A DNA stretch of 64,000 nucleotides, from positions 1,116,001 to 1,180,000 of the forward strand of contig NZ_JAINVV010000004.1 in the NCBI RefSeq assembly GCF_019880585.1, given 5' to 3'. The notes under the pieces were generated by a model. That model was not told the DNA's origin. It did no database searches and was given only the letters and a program-made list of their open reading frames with translations. The translations under genes were made by a program, and so were the position numbers. Below, one piece after another: positions 28,601 to 38,206 of this stretch; position 1 is the first letter of the stretch; each line of letters starts with the position of its first letter. This stretch comes from Sphingomonas colocasiae. Its GTDB lineage: Bacteria; Pseudomonadota; Alphaproteobacteria; Sphingomonadales; Sphingomonadaceae.

Positions 28601-29805
28601 AGTACGACGATGCCAGCCGCAAGACGCTGACCCTGGCGGGCGTCGGCGGCACGCGCGTCACCAATGTCTCCGCCGGCACCTTGGCCGCCGGTTCGACCGA
28701 TGCGGTCAACGGATCGCAACTCCACGCGACCAACCAGGCGGTGGGGCAGGTGGATCAACGCGTGACCAATCTCGCGGGCAGTATCGCCACGCATCTGGGC
28801 GGCGGCGCCACCGCAAATGCCGATGGATCGGTCAGCGCGCCAAGCTATGCGATCGCGGGCATCGACGCGAACGGCAACAAGACCAGCCAGACCTACGACA
28901 ATGTCGGCTCGGCGCTGAGCGGGTTGGGGGACAGTCTGGCCAACGTCAACGGCAGGGTCGACGCCATCGCGGCCGCCAGCGACCAGGCAGTGTCCTACGA
29001 CAGTTCGGCGAAGGACAAGGTCACGCTCGCCGGCGCTTCGGGCACCAGGGTCACCAATCTCACCGATGGTGAACTCAGCGCGGATTCGAGCGACGCGGTC
29101 ACCGGATCGCAACTTTATGCGGTCGGCCAGCAGGTCGTGACCAACACCAACAACATCACCAATCTTCAGACCCAGATCGCCAATATCCAGGTCGGCGGCA
29201 GCGCATATGTTCAGGTCAACAATACCGCCGGCAATCCCCACGCGTCGGCGACCGGAACCAATGCGATTGCCGTCGGCGCCGGTGCGGGGGCCACGGGCGC
29301 GAACAGCGCGGCGATGGGAACCAACGCCTCGGCGCTGGCAGCCAACAGCGTCGCGCTGGGCGCCTCGTCGGTCGCCGATCGCGCCGACAGCGTGTCGGTC
29401 GGCTTCGCGGGGGGCGAGCGGCAGATCACCAATGTCGCGGCGGGCGTCTCCAGCACCGATGCCGTCAATCTCGGTCAGCTCAACAGCGGACTGGGGCAGG
29501 CGGTCAACATTGCCAACGCCTATACCGATGCGCGGATCTCCATCCTGTCCTTCGATCTCGGCCGCGTGCGCCGCGATGCGGAAGGGGGGACCGCCGCCGC
29601 CATGGCTCTCACCGCCATGCCCCAGGCGTTCGGTCCCGGTATGAGCATGTTCGGCATGGGCGTCAGCACCTGGCAGGGCGAAAGCGCGGTCGCCTTCGGC
29701 GTCTCGAAGGCGACGCCGGGCGGCAAGGTCGTCGTCAAGGCCGGCGCGACATACAACACGCGTGGCCAGGGCGGCGCCAATGCCGGTGTCGGTATCGTTT
29801 TCTGA
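25681..29805 (+). CDS. Trimeric autotransporter adhesin (YadA/Hia-type)
   Basis: This is a surface adhesin that trimerises in the outer membrane (1374 residues). A long signal peptide (~57 residues, ending ASA before QTSVV) precedes a unique N-terminal region to about 150. A left-handed beta-roll head follows ([26 protein letters not shown]; ~185-225). Then comes a stalk of repeated neck modules: about ten of the DAVNG(S/A)QL(F/H/Y)ATN type and four of the DAVN(V/L)xQL type, separated by NTTNI coiled-coil linkers. A second small head (~1190-1245) leads to the C-terminal YadA anchor ([23 protein letters not shown]) that ends in Phe, as outer-membrane barrels do. The start is GTG 25681 with GGGGGAG 8 nt upstream. 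It probably mediates attachment; the ligand is unknown. Confidence 0.93.
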   Translation: MDDVGKNICAPGAEKRADDQRCTLIPFQGRKSLVAGLRLATALALAGGAAGQASAQTSVVSACSGVSLPRSVVTDIAGDVLVPVLGKVEDALNVVSLGLIDLGLSTTLSNASKGAPITLNAIGIDGKAINVLANPDCQTVSDSFSLETPAGIAFGGNLISGLGAAGAGQGATAGDLTAIAIGNKASTSAGAVGAIALGQGASVTHLGSSVALGAGSTATGATLGDQAYLVGGTAMAEVNIGDRRLTGVAAGSADTDAVNVAQLKAATAGALDDALQFNAGLSAYDAERGGAPTRITNVAAGTLSAASDDAVNGSQLFATNSQVSINTTNISNLETAVGTLQDDALQYNSKIGTYDASRGGAPTGISGVSAGALGATSTDAVNGSQLFATNNQVSTNTTNIATNTTKIGNLDIELGALSALAVKYDGAGMDVVTFKGAGGTRLTGVAPGTIGAASTDAVNGAQLFATNTQVSANTTNITNLETSVGALQDDALQYNAKIGAYDAARGGVPTGISNVAAGTLGATSTDAVNGSQLFATNSQVSINTTNIANNGSNIASLDVELDALSALAVKYDGAARDLVTFQGAGGTRLTGVSAGALNATSTDAVNGAQLYATNSQVDINTTNIALINSKMGSIDALAVTYDDTSRTGLTLLGAGGTTISNVAAGVDDMDAVNVAQLKAATAGMATDALQYDAGVSAYNAQRGGAPTRITNVAAGALNATSTDAVNGAQLFATNSQVAINTTNIADNSTAITNLGNQVATNTTSIANHNSAITNLTADLGALQDDALLFNTKLAAYDAARGGGATRITNVAAGALNPASDDAVNGAQLHATNQQVDINTTNIALLNSKMGSIDALAVTYDDKSRGSLTLLGANGTRISNVAAGVDDDDAVNVAQLNSVADSVTALQGDALMFDAGANAYNATRGGAAQRITGVAPGALNATSTDAVNGAQLHATNQALASLSTTVSEMGALAVQYDDASRKTLTLAGVGGTRVTNVSAGTLAAGSTDAVNGSQLHATNQAVGQVDQRVTNLAGSIATHLGGGATANADGSVSAPSYAIAGIDANGNKTSQTYDNVGSALSGLGDSLANVNGRVDAIAAASDQAVSYDSSAKDKVTLAGASGTRVTNLTDGELSADSSDAVTGSQLYAVGQQVVTNTNNITNLQTQIANIQVGGSAYVQVNNTAGNPHASATGTNAIAVGAGAGATGANSAAMGTNASALAANSVALGASSVADRADSVSVGFAGGERQITNVAAGVSSTDAVNLGQLNSGLGQAVNIANAYTDARISILSFDLGRVRRDAEGGTAAAMALTAMPQAFGPGMSMFGMGVSTWQGESAVAFGVSKATPGGKVVVKAGATYNTRGQGGANAGVGIVF

Positions 29806-30025
29806 CCGGGGCTGAAGGCGGCGGTGGGGCCATCTGAACGCCCGGATCGGAACGGTGGCGGGGTGCCTGGCGCTCCGCCATCGATCCGGGAACGATCCGA
29901 TCGCCGATCGGTCTGCGCTCCGCTCGCGTGCCCCCCTTGTCGTCCTGCAATCCGAAGCGCGCGCATGCGGGCAACCGGGCGGTCAGCCGCATGCCAGAGT
30001 GCGGCCGTTTATGGCACATCCGGCT

Positions 30026-30493
30026 TCAGCCCGGCGCCTCGGTGGAAACCCCGCGGAGATAGCCTTGCATGGCTTCCAGGCTGCGCGCGGTCAGCTGTAC
30101 AGCGATGCAGCGTCTGTCCGTCTCGACCGGCGAAAAGCGGACGAAGCCCGCCTGGCGCAGCACATGGATCCATCGCAGCGCGGTCGTGCTCGACGCCATG
30201 GCCGCGACGCAGACCGACTTGATCGTTTCCGCCCGCCCGGTCTCGTGCGAGATGTAGAGCGCGAGCAGCATGTTCCAGGCCGCATCGCCGATATGGACTT
30301 CCGGGAACCAGTCCGCGCGGCGTGCTCGCTCGATGCACAGCCGTTCGGCCTTGCGCAGAAGCCGTTCCCGTTCGGGCACGCCATTCAAGTCTTCCAGGCA
30401 GGCGCGATGAATATTGTCGCGATCGGCGGCTTTCGTAGCGCCAATCCTGCCGGATCGATAGCCGTCGCCGATTTGAGGATCGAGATCTGCCAT
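30026..30493 (-). CDS. MarR-like winged-helix transcriptional regulator
   Basis: This is a 155-residue DNA-binding protein. The C-terminal ~90 residues form a winged helix: LLALYISHETGRAETIKSV, then SSTTALRWIHVLRQAGFVRF as recognition helix region and TDRRCIAVQLT as wing. The N-terminal 60 residues are charged and may be dimerisation helices. The frame is open to 30592 from a GTG, but codons upstream of 30493 look non-coding, so the ATG at 30493 is preferred. It lies 3' of the adhesin on the opposite strand and downstream of the c-di-GMP protein, and may regulate either. The ligand is unknown. Confidence 0.75.
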   Translation of the reverse strand: MADLDPQIGDGYRSGRIGATKAADRDNIHRACLEDLNGVPERERLLRKAERLCIERARRADWFPEVHIGDAAWNMLLALYISHETGRAETIKSVCVAAMASSTTALRWIHVLRQAGFVRFSPVETDRRCIAVQLTARSLEAMQGYLRGVSTEAPG

Positions 30494-30736
30494 TGATTCC
30501 CGGACATCTCGCCATTTCGCCGTTCCGAAAGCTGGATACCAGACCGGATACGGCATCATTGAGCGCGGCGGTTTTGGCGCCTCATTATGCACGATTCGAT
30601 TGCAGCAACATTGCGTCCGTGGGGGATATATCTGTGCTACAGGTGCACGGATATTTGCTCAGAAGCGTCCAAGGGGTTTCTGTGCTTCGCCCGATGTTCG
30701 GTTTTCCGGATCGTCAGGGGCCGATGCCTGGCCGGA

Positions 30737-32572
30737 TCAGACGCGTTTGAAAGCATCGATATGGTCCGGCCGACCGGCGAGCCGTTCGATCAATGTGGCC
30801 GTACCGCTTTCCGGCAGCCGGACGGTCGCTATGCCCGTGGCGGCGCCCTTCGCCATTGTCTTGCCGGCTGCGAGCTGATCGTTGACCATGTCCAGCGTCA
30901 GGTGCGCGCGCGCCGCGGGCAGGTGCAGCATGCTCGCGGAAACGCGGAGCAGCGGGAAGAAACGTTCATGCCCGAACCGGTCGATCGCCAGGATGCCGCC
31001 GGCCGCGCGGTCTGCCGCCGAATAAAGGCTTTCCGCATCGCTCGCGAACTTCGCGCACAGCCCGCGGATGATCTCCGCGCTGGCCGCTTCGTCCTGCGCC
31101 AGGCTGACGAAGAAATCGTCTCCGCCGATATGGCCGACGAACGATGTTTTCGCCTGCGCCTTGCGCAGCAGATCGGCGAACATCACCAGCGCGCGATCGC
31201 CGGCCGCGAAGCCGTAACTGTCGTTGAACGCCTTGAAATTGTTGAAATCGAAAAAGACGAGTGTTTGCGGCCCCGTCCGCGACAGCGCACCCTCTATATG
31301 CCGGGCGATGCTGCGATTGCCCGGCAGATGGGTGAGCGGATTCTGTTCGCGCGCCGTCGAGACCGCGGTTTCCGAGGCGAGCCGCAGGATCGCATGGTTG
31401 CTGAGATAGCCGGCATGGCAGCCCTCGTCGGCCAGGATCAGCCCGCAGGCGCTTTCCGCATCGACATAGCTGTTGACGATCGCCTCGACGCTGGCGGTGG
31501 CGTCGCCGATCGGGAACCGCCGCACCAGTTTCTCCAGCGTCAGCGTCGCGCCCTTGTTGGCGAGAAGCGAGGGGCCGAAATCGCTGAGCAGATATCGGCG
31601 GATATCCTCTTCCGCCAGCGCGCCGAGCACGAGCCCGGCCCGATCGGTGACGGGGATGATCCGCAGGTCCGGCGCGGCCTTGAAGGCGTTGGCGGCATCG
31701 ATGAGCGGCGCGTCGATCACCAGCGGCGCGATCGGATTGAGCAGCCTGGCGACGCGCGCGTTCATCTTCCGCCGCCCCGCGCCGCGCAGCGTGCGGCCGT
31801 ACGACATGGCCAGTTCGTTCAATCGCGTGGTCGGGCGCGCGATTCCGAACCCCTGCGCCAGATCGCAACCCAGATCGCGCGCCATGCGGAAATCGGCTTC
31901 GCTTTCGACGCCCTCCGCCACGGTCATGAAACCCAGCGCATGGGCCAGGCCGCACAGCTTGGCGACGATCGCCTGTTTGCGGGGGTTGGTGGCGATCTGA
32001 TCGATGAAGCTGCGATCGATTTTGACGTAGTCGGGCTCGATCGTCATCAGCATGTGCAGGCCGGACATGCCGATCCCGAAATCGTCGAGCGCGATCCGCA
32101 CGCCGATGCCACTCAGAAGCTCCACGGCGCGCAGCATGTTGTCGGCGGATCGCACCGGATCCCGCTCCGATATCTCAAGGCACAGATTGCCGGCGCTGAG
32201 GCCGGAATTGCTGAAGACGTCGCGGATCCCCTCGATCGTCGGCGGAGACCCTTCATAGCTTCGATTGTCGACATTGCAGAACAGTCGGGTCGATCCGGCC
32301 GCTTCGAAATCGGCGAACTTGGCGATGGCGTTGCGCAGCAGCGCCAGGTCCATCGTCCGCAGATTGCCCGTTTCCGCCGCCATGTCGAGCAGGTCGCAGA
32401 TCGCCGGCGTGCCCTCCGGCAGCCGCGCCAGCGCCTCGAAACCATGGACGCGCAGCGACGAGGTGCTGATGATCGGCTGGTACGCGAAATCGGCGGAGGC
32501 GAGCTGTTCGCTCACGCTCATGCCGTGCGGCCGGACAAAGGCCCTGTGCGCCAGATGCGACAGTTCAGACAT
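30737..32572 (-). CDS. c-di-GMP turnover protein, EAL-CBS-GGDEF order
   Basis: This is a 611-residue soluble protein. The EAL phosphodiesterase domain is N-terminal (~25-250) with the catalytic set visible: E46-A-L, N100, E133, D163-D164, K184, E220 and Q240, so hydrolysis of c-di-GMP looks possible. A tandem CBS region (~275-400), likely nucleotide-sensing, follows. The GGDEF domain is C-terminal (~408-575) and opens with NPLTHLPGNR; its signature reads GGDDF (483-487), with Asp in place of the usual Glu, so cyclase activity is doubtful. There is no TM. The gene starts within a 13-bp tandem duplication. It is near the adhesin, fitting control of attachment. Confidence 0.93.
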   Translation of the reverse strand: MSELSHLAHRAFVRPHGMSVSEQLASADFAYQPIISTSSLRVHGFEALARLPEGTPAICDLLDMAAETGNLRTMDLALLRNAIAKFADFEAAGSTRLFCNVDNRSYEGSPPTIEGIRDVFSNSGLSAGNLCLEISERDPVRSADNMLRAVELLSGIGVRIALDDFGIGMSGLHMLMTIEPDYVKIDRSFIDQIATNPRKQAIVAKLCGLAHALGFMTVAEGVESEADFRMARDLGCDLAQGFGIARPTTRLNELAMSYGRTLRGAGRRKMNARVARLLNPIAPLVIDAPLIDAANAFKAAPDLRIIPVTDRAGLVLGALAEEDIRRYLLSDFGPSLLANKGATLTLEKLVRRFPIGDATASVEAIVNSYVDAESACGLILADEGCHAGYLSNHAILRLASETAVSTAREQNPLTHLPGNRSIARHIEGALSRTGPQTLVFFDFNNFKAFNDSYGFAAGDRALVMFADLLRKAQAKTSFVGHIGGDDFFVSLAQDEAASAEIIRGLCAKFASDAESLYSAADRAAGGILAIDRFGHERFFPLLRVSASMLHLPAARAHLTLDMVNDQLAAGKTMAKGAATGIATVRLPESGTATLIERLAGRPDHIDAFKRV

Positions 32573-32585
32573 ACAGTTCAGACAT
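32560..32585 (-). repeat. 13-bp tandem duplication at the EAL-GGDEF gene start
   Basis: On the minus strand ATGTCTGAACTGT is repeated twice in tandem. The downstream copy carries the real ATG (32572); the upstream copy starts a six-codon frame that ends at a TGA overlapping the real start region. The Shine-Dalgarno for the real start is therefore displaced by the duplication. Confidence 0.85.
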
Positions 32586-32683
32586 GGAGCATGATCTTCA
32601 TGCCCCCATCTCTATGCGGAAGTGGTGAAGGACCCCTTAGCCACACTGTCACATCACCGTCATAACCGGCGGTTTTCCGGGCC

Positions 32684-33142
32684 TCAGCGCTGGGCGGGGC
32701 GAGGCTTCCGGCGCCACAGCGCGTTCACGATCACCCAGCGATCGCCGAATTGCCCAAGCTGGAGATGATCGACGAACCAGGGCGTCTCCACGCGGACGGT
32801 CGCGATATCCTGATCGACGCCCAGCAGCTTCACCGATCGTTGCCACTGATCCCGGGGCGTCTTGAGCGCGCCCTCGCGCGTCAGGCCGATCAATTCGTCG
32901 GAGGTCATCCGGCCGAGCGGCAGCGTTTCATAGGGCGATTCGCGTTTCGGCGTCCGCTTGGCGAGATCGGGGTGGAGCGCGCGCGTCACCCGTTCGACAT
33001 CGCCCTCCAACTGGCCATCGACATAATCATAGGCGACCGCCTCGATCGCGCGGACCGTCGCGGGATCGGTCTGGGCGATGGCCGGGCTGGCGGCAGCGGC
33101 GACCAGTGCAAAGCCGAACAGTCCCGTCATCCTTGCCTGCAT
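32684..33142 (-). CDS. NTF2-like (putative lumazine-binding) exported protein
   Basis: This is a 152-residue protein with a clear signal peptide (TGLFGFALVAAAASPAIA, cleavage before QTDPA). The mature part has the NTF2-like fold signature of the lumazine-binding-like family: an N-terminal helix AIEAVAYDYVDGQLEGDVERV, HPDLAKR, then strands ending VNALWRRKP. These proteins often occur as small periplasmic binding or catalytic domains; no catalytic assignment is possible. ATG 33142 was chosen because it places the signal peptide at the N-terminus. It lies downstream of the DUF917 gene, 60 nt apart, same strand. Confidence 0.82.
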   Translation of the reverse strand: MQARMTGLFGFALVAAAASPAIAQTDPATVRAIEAVAYDYVDGQLEGDVERVTRALHPDLAKRTPKRESPYETLPLGRMTSDELIGLTREGALKTPRDQWQRSVKLLGVDQDIATVRVETPWFVDHLQLGQFGDRWVIVNALWRRKPRPAQR

Positions 33143-33202
33143 CGTGCGTTCCCCATGCTTCGCCATCAGCAAAGCGGATCGTCCGATGCGCGTCAATCTG
33201 CG

Positions 33203-34297
33203 CTAGGCCAGTTCCTCCATCGGCTGGAAATCCTCGTTCAGCCCGAACATGCGCGGCCCCAGCACTTCCAGGCTCTGCGCGCTGCGCAGCATCGCGTCGG
33301 CGGCATAGCCCAGCACCTTCACGCGCTGGCCATAAGCGAGCATCTCGGCGGTCAGCGGTTCGCCGGTCTCTCGATCGAGCATGGTGATCAGATCGGGCAC
33401 GATCGTCACAGTCCTGCCGTTGACGCGCGCGACGGTTAATTCGTTCTGGAACTCGACGATGCATTCGTCGGTCGAGTCTCCGATTCCGGCGATGCGGGCG
33501 TGGCCGAAATGCCAGCCGTCGCGCGTGTCGTGGACGACATCGACGATCTTGCCGTCGAACAGGATCCGCGCGGCACGGTCGTCGCGGCTGCCCAGCACGT
33601 CGAGCAGGTCGGCGAAGATGTCGCGGCCACCCTCGCGCGCGGTGCGGATCGCGCGGCCGATCTCCAGCGTCTGCATCAGCGTGCCCTGCACCGCGAATGC
33701 CTTGGCCTGCGCGCCCGACATCGGATAGAGCGCGCCGAAGGTCAGCGCGCCCATCGCCGCCGTGATCGAACGGCACAGATCCTCCGCCGCGCGGTCGTCC
33801 ACCGCCTCGATCACCGCGACATTGCCGCTATCGTCCATCACGATGCACGGGGTTGCCTTGCAGCCGTTGATGCTGAACGTGGTCATTTCGATATGCGGCA
33901 CCGCGCGGCCGATGCCGTCGGCGTCGAGCACCGGAATGCCGCTGATCGCGGACAAAGCGAGCGGGAACATCGAATTGGCGCCGCCCATCTCCGCGCTGAT
34001 CAGCGCATCGACCCGGCGCCCGTAAAAGGCCTCCGCGCGCGCCAGCAGCCGCAGCAAGGTCTTGTCGCTCACCAGATGCTCGACGATCACCGTCGGTGCA
34101 CCGATGCCCGCGATCGACAGCACGAAGGCGTCGTCGGCGATCGTCTCGCTCGCGATCACCTTCGGGTAGCGGCCGGCCTTGATCTGCGCCTGCAGGAAGA
34201 GCTGGCCGACATAGGGGTCGCCGCCGCCCCCGGTGCCGAGTAGAACGGCGCCGCGCGCCATATCCTTGATATCGGTTACGTTGTTCACGGTCAGCAT
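33203..34297 (-). CDS. DUF917 / S-methyl-thiohydantoin desulfurase-like protein
   Basis: This 364-residue protein belongs to the DUF917 family, which is now linked to S-methyl-thiohydantoin desulfurase; I rely on memory of the family for this. Visible family features are LLGTGGGGDPYVGQ near residues 19-32, AEMGGANSMFPL near 103-114, and DADGIGRAVPHIEMTTF near 125-141. No signal peptide is present. Directly upstream, 34 nt away, lies a hydantoinase A-type gene, a pairing that suggests conversion and then opening of a hydantoin-like ring. The substrate is inferred, not shown. Confidence 0.8.
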   Translation of the reverse strand: MLTVNNVTDIKDMARGAVLLGTGGGGDPYVGQLFLQAQIKAGRYPKVIASETIADDAFVLSIAGIGAPTVIVEHLVSDKTLLRLLARAEAFYGRRVDALISAEMGGANSMFPLALSAISGIPVLDADGIGRAVPHIEMTTFSINGCKATPCIVMDDSGNVAVIEAVDDRAAEDLCRSITAAMGALTFGALYPMSGAQAKAFAVQGTLMQTLEIGRAIRTAREGGRDIFADLLDVLGSRDDRAARILFDGKIVDVVHDTRDGWHFGHARIAGIGDSTDECIVEFQNELTVARVNGRTVTIVPDLITMLDRETGEPLTAEMLAYGQRVKVLGYAADAMLRSAQSLEVLGPRMFGLNEDFQPMEELA

Positions 34298-34331
34298 GGT
34301 CTGTTGCTTTCTCAGGCGATCTTGGGGCGGT

Positions 34332-35900
34332 TCAGGCGAGCATGGCGAGCGGGCCGACGGCGCGCACGCGGATCTGCACCGTTCCGCTTTTCATATGGGT
34401 CATCGGCAGTTCGACGACCTCGACGATCTCGACATCCTCGGCGCGCGCGCCGGCCTTCACGGCCTCCGCGGTCGCATCCTCCTTGGCGCGTGCGATCGCC
34501 GCGTCGCGGCCGAGCGTCGCGACGTCGTAAAGCTTGTCGACGCGTCCGCTGACCAATGCGATCGCGGCACCGACGGCGTTCGCGACCGAGGCGTGATCGG
34601 GCCGCAGCACGCTGGAGGTGCCCTTCAATGGCCGGCCGATCAGGATGCTGCCGCCGCCGACCAGCACGAGCGGAATCGCATGCTGGCTGGTCTTGATATG
34701 GTCGATCGCTTCCTCGATCTGCGCATGCAGGTCGTCGAGCGCGGCCTCGACCAGCCCGGCGTCGAGATGCGCGACCTTCGCCGCGTCGCCGATCTCGGCC
34801 TGGCCCGCGCGCACCGCGATATCGGTGGCGGTCAGCGTGCTGCCGCCGAACACCAGCCCCTCTTCCTGCAACCGATAGCCCACCGATGTCGGCCCGACGG
34901 TGCAGCCGGCCTCGCCCTCGCGAACCAGACTGCCGCCGCCGATGCCGATCGACAGTACGTCGGGCATGCGGAAATTGGTGCGGACGCCGCCGATATCGTT
35001 GGCGGCGGTGGTCTCGCGCGGGAAACCGCGCAGCAGGAAGCCGATATCGCTGGTGGTGCCGCCGATATCGACGACCACCGCCTCGTCGAGCCCGGTCAGG
35101 AAGGCGGCGCCGCGAATGCTGTTGGTCGGCCCCGCCGAACAGGTGAAGATGGGGAAGGCGGCCGCGACTTCGGTGGTGATCAGCGTGCCGTCATTCTGGC
35201 TGATGAAGATCGGCGCGTCGATCTTCAGTTCGGCGAGCGCGGATTCGAGCGATCCGATCACCTGGCCCGAAAGCTCGGCGAGCATCGCGTTGATGATCGC
35301 GGCATTCTCGCGGTCGATCAGCCCGATGCCGCCCACCTTGTGCGAAAGGGTGATGCGCGCATCGGGAATCTCGCTGAGCACGATCTCGGCCGCGCGTTCC
35401 TCGATATCGGGGCGGATCGGCGCGAAATTGGCGGAGATCGCCACTGCCTTCAGCCCCTTGCCGCGCGCTTCGATCGCGGCCGCGCGCAGCGCGTCCTCGT
35501 CGATCGGCGCATAATCCTTGCCGGTATAGAGCGATCCGCCGCCCACCATGTAGATATGATCGCCGGCGGCCTCGACCAGATCGTCGGGCCAGCCGGTCAA
35601 TGGCGGCACGCCGTCGGCCTTGGGCAGCGAGACGCGGAACACCGCCACCGGCGCCAGCCCGCGCCGCTGGACGAACGCGTTCACGAACTGCGTCGTCCCG
35701 ATCATCACCGCGCCGATCGCGTCGCGATGCTCGCCCGCCTGATCGAGGATCATCGTCACCGCGTTGATCACGCCGCTGCGGACATCGGCGGTGGTGAAGC
35801 TCTTGGCGGTCGCGACGACCTCACGGCCGTGCATCAGCACCACATCGGTATTGGTGCCGCCAACATCTATGCCGAGCCTGTATCCGCTCATGCTGTTCAT
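34332..35900 (-). CDS. Hydantoinase/oxoprolinase family protein (HyuA-type)
   Basis: This is an ATP-dependent ring-opening enzyme subunit of the hydantoinase A / oxoprolinase superfamily (522 residues). N-terminal GIDVGGTNTDVVL (near 9-21) is the ASKHA phosphate loop; GTTQFVNAF near 93-101, SHKVGGIGLIDREN near 187-200, and VVDIGGTTSDIGFL near 267-280 are further nucleotide-site motifs, followed by GIGGGSLV near 311-318. No HyuB-type subunit is nearby; the DUF917 protein takes its place. The start is ATG 35900 (an ATG at 35891 is also possible). It lies 65 nt downstream of a TonB receptor gene, same strand. Confidence 0.9.
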   Translation of the reverse strand: MNSMSGYRLGIDVGGTNTDVVLMHGREVVATAKSFTTADVRSGVINAVTMILDQAGEHRDAIGAVMIGTTQFVNAFVQRRGLAPVAVFRVSLPKADGVPPLTGWPDDLVEAAGDHIYMVGGGSLYTGKDYAPIDEDALRAAAIEARGKGLKAVAISANFAPIRPDIEERAAEIVLSEIPDARITLSHKVGGIGLIDRENAAIINAMLAELSGQVIGSLESALAELKIDAPIFISQNDGTLITTEVAAAFPIFTCSAGPTNSIRGAAFLTGLDEAVVVDIGGTTSDIGFLLRGFPRETTAANDIGGVRTNFRMPDVLSIGIGGGSLVREGEAGCTVGPTSVGYRLQEEGLVFGGSTLTATDIAVRAGQAEIGDAAKVAHLDAGLVEAALDDLHAQIEEAIDHIKTSQHAIPLVLVGGGSILIGRPLKGTSSVLRPDHASVANAVGAAIALVSGRVDKLYDVATLGRDAAIARAKEDATAEAVKAGARAEDVEIVEVVELPMTHMKSGTVQIRVRAVGPLAMLA

Positions 35901-35965
35901 GCCTGTCTACTCGCTTGAAAAAAGGGGCGGGGGCGGCGGCGTACGCCGCCCCGCGCAGTCGGGGG

Positions 35966-38101
35966 TCAGAAGGTGATCTTGGCTTCGACGCCATAGGTGC
36001 GCGGCGTTCCGGGATAGCCGATCGCCACGTTGAGCCCGGAATATTTGGGCTGCACATATTCGGTATAATAGTTTTTGTTCAGCAGGTTGCGGGCGAAACC
36101 GTAGATTCCGAAGCCGCCGCGCTCGACGCCCAGCCGGAGGTTGAGCATGCCGAAGGGATCCTGCACCGCCGCATTGTCGGCGCCCCAATATTTCTTGCCC
36201 GAATGCTGATATTCGATGCGGCCGAACCCCTCGATGTCGCCACCGATCGCGGTGCGATATTGCAGCGACGCATTGAGCGTGAAGGGGGTGGTGCGCGGCG
36301 TCCGGTTGCCGATATCGGCGGGGAACAGCGTCTTGCGGATATTGGTGTCGATATAGCCGATGGCGAGCCCGGCCTCGAGCCCCTTCACCGGCTGCGCGAT
36401 CGCTTCCAGTTCGATGCCCTTGATACGCACCTTGCCGATATTGTCGATGATCTGCGATGCGGTCAGCGCGTCGACATAGAAGAACTGGTAATTGTCGACG
36501 TTCATCATGAAGGCGGAGCCGTTGATCGTCAGGCGCCGATCCAGCCATTGCGTCTTGAAGCCCAGCTCGAAATTCTCGAGCGTTTCGGCCTTGAACGACG
36601 GCACGGTGACGTTGGGCGCGTTGAACCCGCCCGAACGGAAACCGGTGCTGTAGGTGGCATAGACCAGCCGGCCATTGCGCGGTTTCCAGGTCAGGGTGAC
36701 CTTGGGCTGCCAGTGATCGAACGACAGGTCGCGCTTCGCGCCGGTGGTGACATTGGTCTGTTCGCGATCGTCGCTGTCGTAACGCAGGCCGCCGGTCAAG
36801 GTCAGCGTGTCGAGAATGTCGTAATCGACCTGCGCGAAGCCGGCATAGGCCTTGTTCCGCGCGATCTCGTTATTGTCGATGATCACCAGTCCGGGATTGT
36901 CGATCTGCGCCGGATCGCTGTTGATGTCGATGAAGCCGCGGGTGCGCAGCGCGCGCCGCGTGTTCAGATAATAGCCGCCGACCAGCCAGCGCAGCGGGCC
37001 ATTGTCGGCCGAGACCAGCCGAATTTCCTGGCTGAAAGTCTTTTGCGAGAGATCCTGGCCTTGACCGAGCTGGAAGCCGAGCCCGTTGAAGCCCGAGGGC
37101 GTATCCACCGGATTGCTGAAATCCAGGTCCGCACGGTAGATCTGCTTGAAGCGGGTATAGGCGGAGATGCCCGTCAGCGTCGCAAAGCCGAAATCATAGT
37201 CGATCTTGGCGGTCAGGTCGCCGCTATGCCCCTTGGCGAAGCCGGGGATGTTGGATTGTGGATCGGGGAAATCATTGGGGTTGCCCGATTTGACCACCGC
37301 ATAGCCGTTGGTACCGCCGCGAAAATCGCGATACTGGCCGCGCAGGTCGATGCTCAGCGGCTCGCTCGGCGTGAACAGCAGCCGGCCGCGCAGCGAATAG
37401 TCGTGATCGACGAAATCGGTATGGTCGCCGCGGAAGCTGTTGCGGATCAGCCCGTCCGATTGCTTGTAGGTGCCCGAGACGCGGAAGCGCAGCACATCGT
37501 CGACGATCGCACCCGATGCGCCGGCGGAGGTCTCCAGCGTGTCGCCATTGGCGTAGCTCAGATTGCCGAAGCCCGCGAAATCATTGGTCGGCGCCTTGGT
37601 GACGACATTGATCGCACCGCCCACGGCATTACGCCCGTAAAGCGCGCCCTGTGGCCCTTTCAGCACCTCCACGCGCTCAAGATCGAACAGCGCGACGCCC
37701 AATTGCTCCTGGCTGGTCTGCGGCACGCCGTCGATGACGAAGGCGATCGGCGGATCGGCATTCGTGATCTGCGTCAGCCCGCGCATGGTGACGAAGCTGC
37801 TGCTGTAATTGTTGCCGCGATCGAAGCTCATATTGGGGATCTGGGCGATGATGTCTCCGGTCGACCGGATGCCCGCGTCGGATAGCGCCTGATCGGTGAA
37901 GGCGCGCACCTGGATCGGCACATTCTGCAGCGGCTCGGCGCGCTGTTGCGCGGTGATGATGATGTCGGCGGTATCCGCGCCGGCCTCGCCTTGGTCTTGC
38001 GGCGCCGATTGTGCCTGGGCTGTCATACTGCTCATGATCGCCACAGCCGCGCATCCCGTCAGCAGGCAGTGCGCAACGCTTTTTCCGGTCTTCGCCATCA
38101 T
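35966..38101 (-). CDS. TonB-dependent receptor
   Basis: This is an outer-membrane active transporter, 711 residues. The signal peptide (LLTGCAAVAIMSSMTAQAQ) is followed by the TonB box-like ADIIITAQQR segment (~44-53) and the plug domain (LQNVPIQVRAFTDQAL, MRGLT, PPIAFVIDGVP, ALYGRNAVGGAINVVTK). The 22-strand barrel ends in GVEAKITF, with the terminal Phe. This plug type is common in sphingomonads for organic substrates rather than siderophores. The start is ATG 38101 with AAGGGAG upstream. Its location ahead of the HyuA/DUF917 genes suggests import of their substrate. Confidence 0.94.
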   Translation of the reverse strand: MMAKTGKSVAHCLLTGCAAVAIMSSMTAQAQSAPQDQGEAGADTADIIITAQQRAEPLQNVPIQVRAFTDQALSDAGIRSTGDIIAQIPNMSFDRGNNYSSSFVTMRGLTQITNADPPIAFVIDGVPQTSQEQLGVALFDLERVEVLKGPQGALYGRNAVGGAINVVTKAPTNDFAGFGNLSYANGDTLETSAGASGAIVDDVLRFRVSGTYKQSDGLIRNSFRGDHTDFVDHDYSLRGRLLFTPSEPLSIDLRGQYRDFRGGTNGYAVVKSGNPNDFPDPQSNIPGFAKGHSGDLTAKIDYDFGFATLTGISAYTRFKQIYRADLDFSNPVDTPSGFNGLGFQLGQGQDLSQKTFSQEIRLVSADNGPLRWLVGGYYLNTRRALRTRGFIDINSDPAQIDNPGLVIIDNNEIARNKAYAGFAQVDYDILDTLTLTGGLRYDSDDREQTNVTTGAKRDLSFDHWQPKVTLTWKPRNGRLVYATYSTGFRSGGFNAPNVTVPSFKAETLENFELGFKTQWLDRRLTINGSAFMMNVDNYQFFYVDALTASQIIDNIGKVRIKGIELEAIAQPVKGLEAGLAIGYIDTNIRKTLFPADIGNRTPRTTPFTLNASLQYRTAIGGDIEGFGRIEYQHSGKKYWGADNAAVQDPFGMLNLRLGVERGGFGIYGFARNLLNKNYYTEYVQPKYSGLNVAIGYPGTPRTYGVEAKITF

Positions 38102-38206
38102 CCCTGACTCCCTTTTTATCTTCGCGAGTATCAGACCATGACGGGGCCGGGCTTGGCCAATGGCTTATGGGGTGGTTGCGGGCGAATATGGGTAGCGGAA
38201 CCCACA

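Noticed and set aside
26014-29241. 1075-codon open frame on the minus strand
   Set aside because: It lies wholly opposite the adhesin gene and is a by-product of its repeats and GC-rich codons; the adhesin frame has a signal peptide, necks and a YadA anchor.
25681-29805. CRISPR-like regular repeats
   Set aside because: The repeats are coding, in frame, and of variable spacing; they are adhesin neck modules.
30587-32665. 692-codon plus-strand frame
   Set aside because: It is antisense to the EAL-CBS-GGDEF gene, which has clear catalytic motifs.
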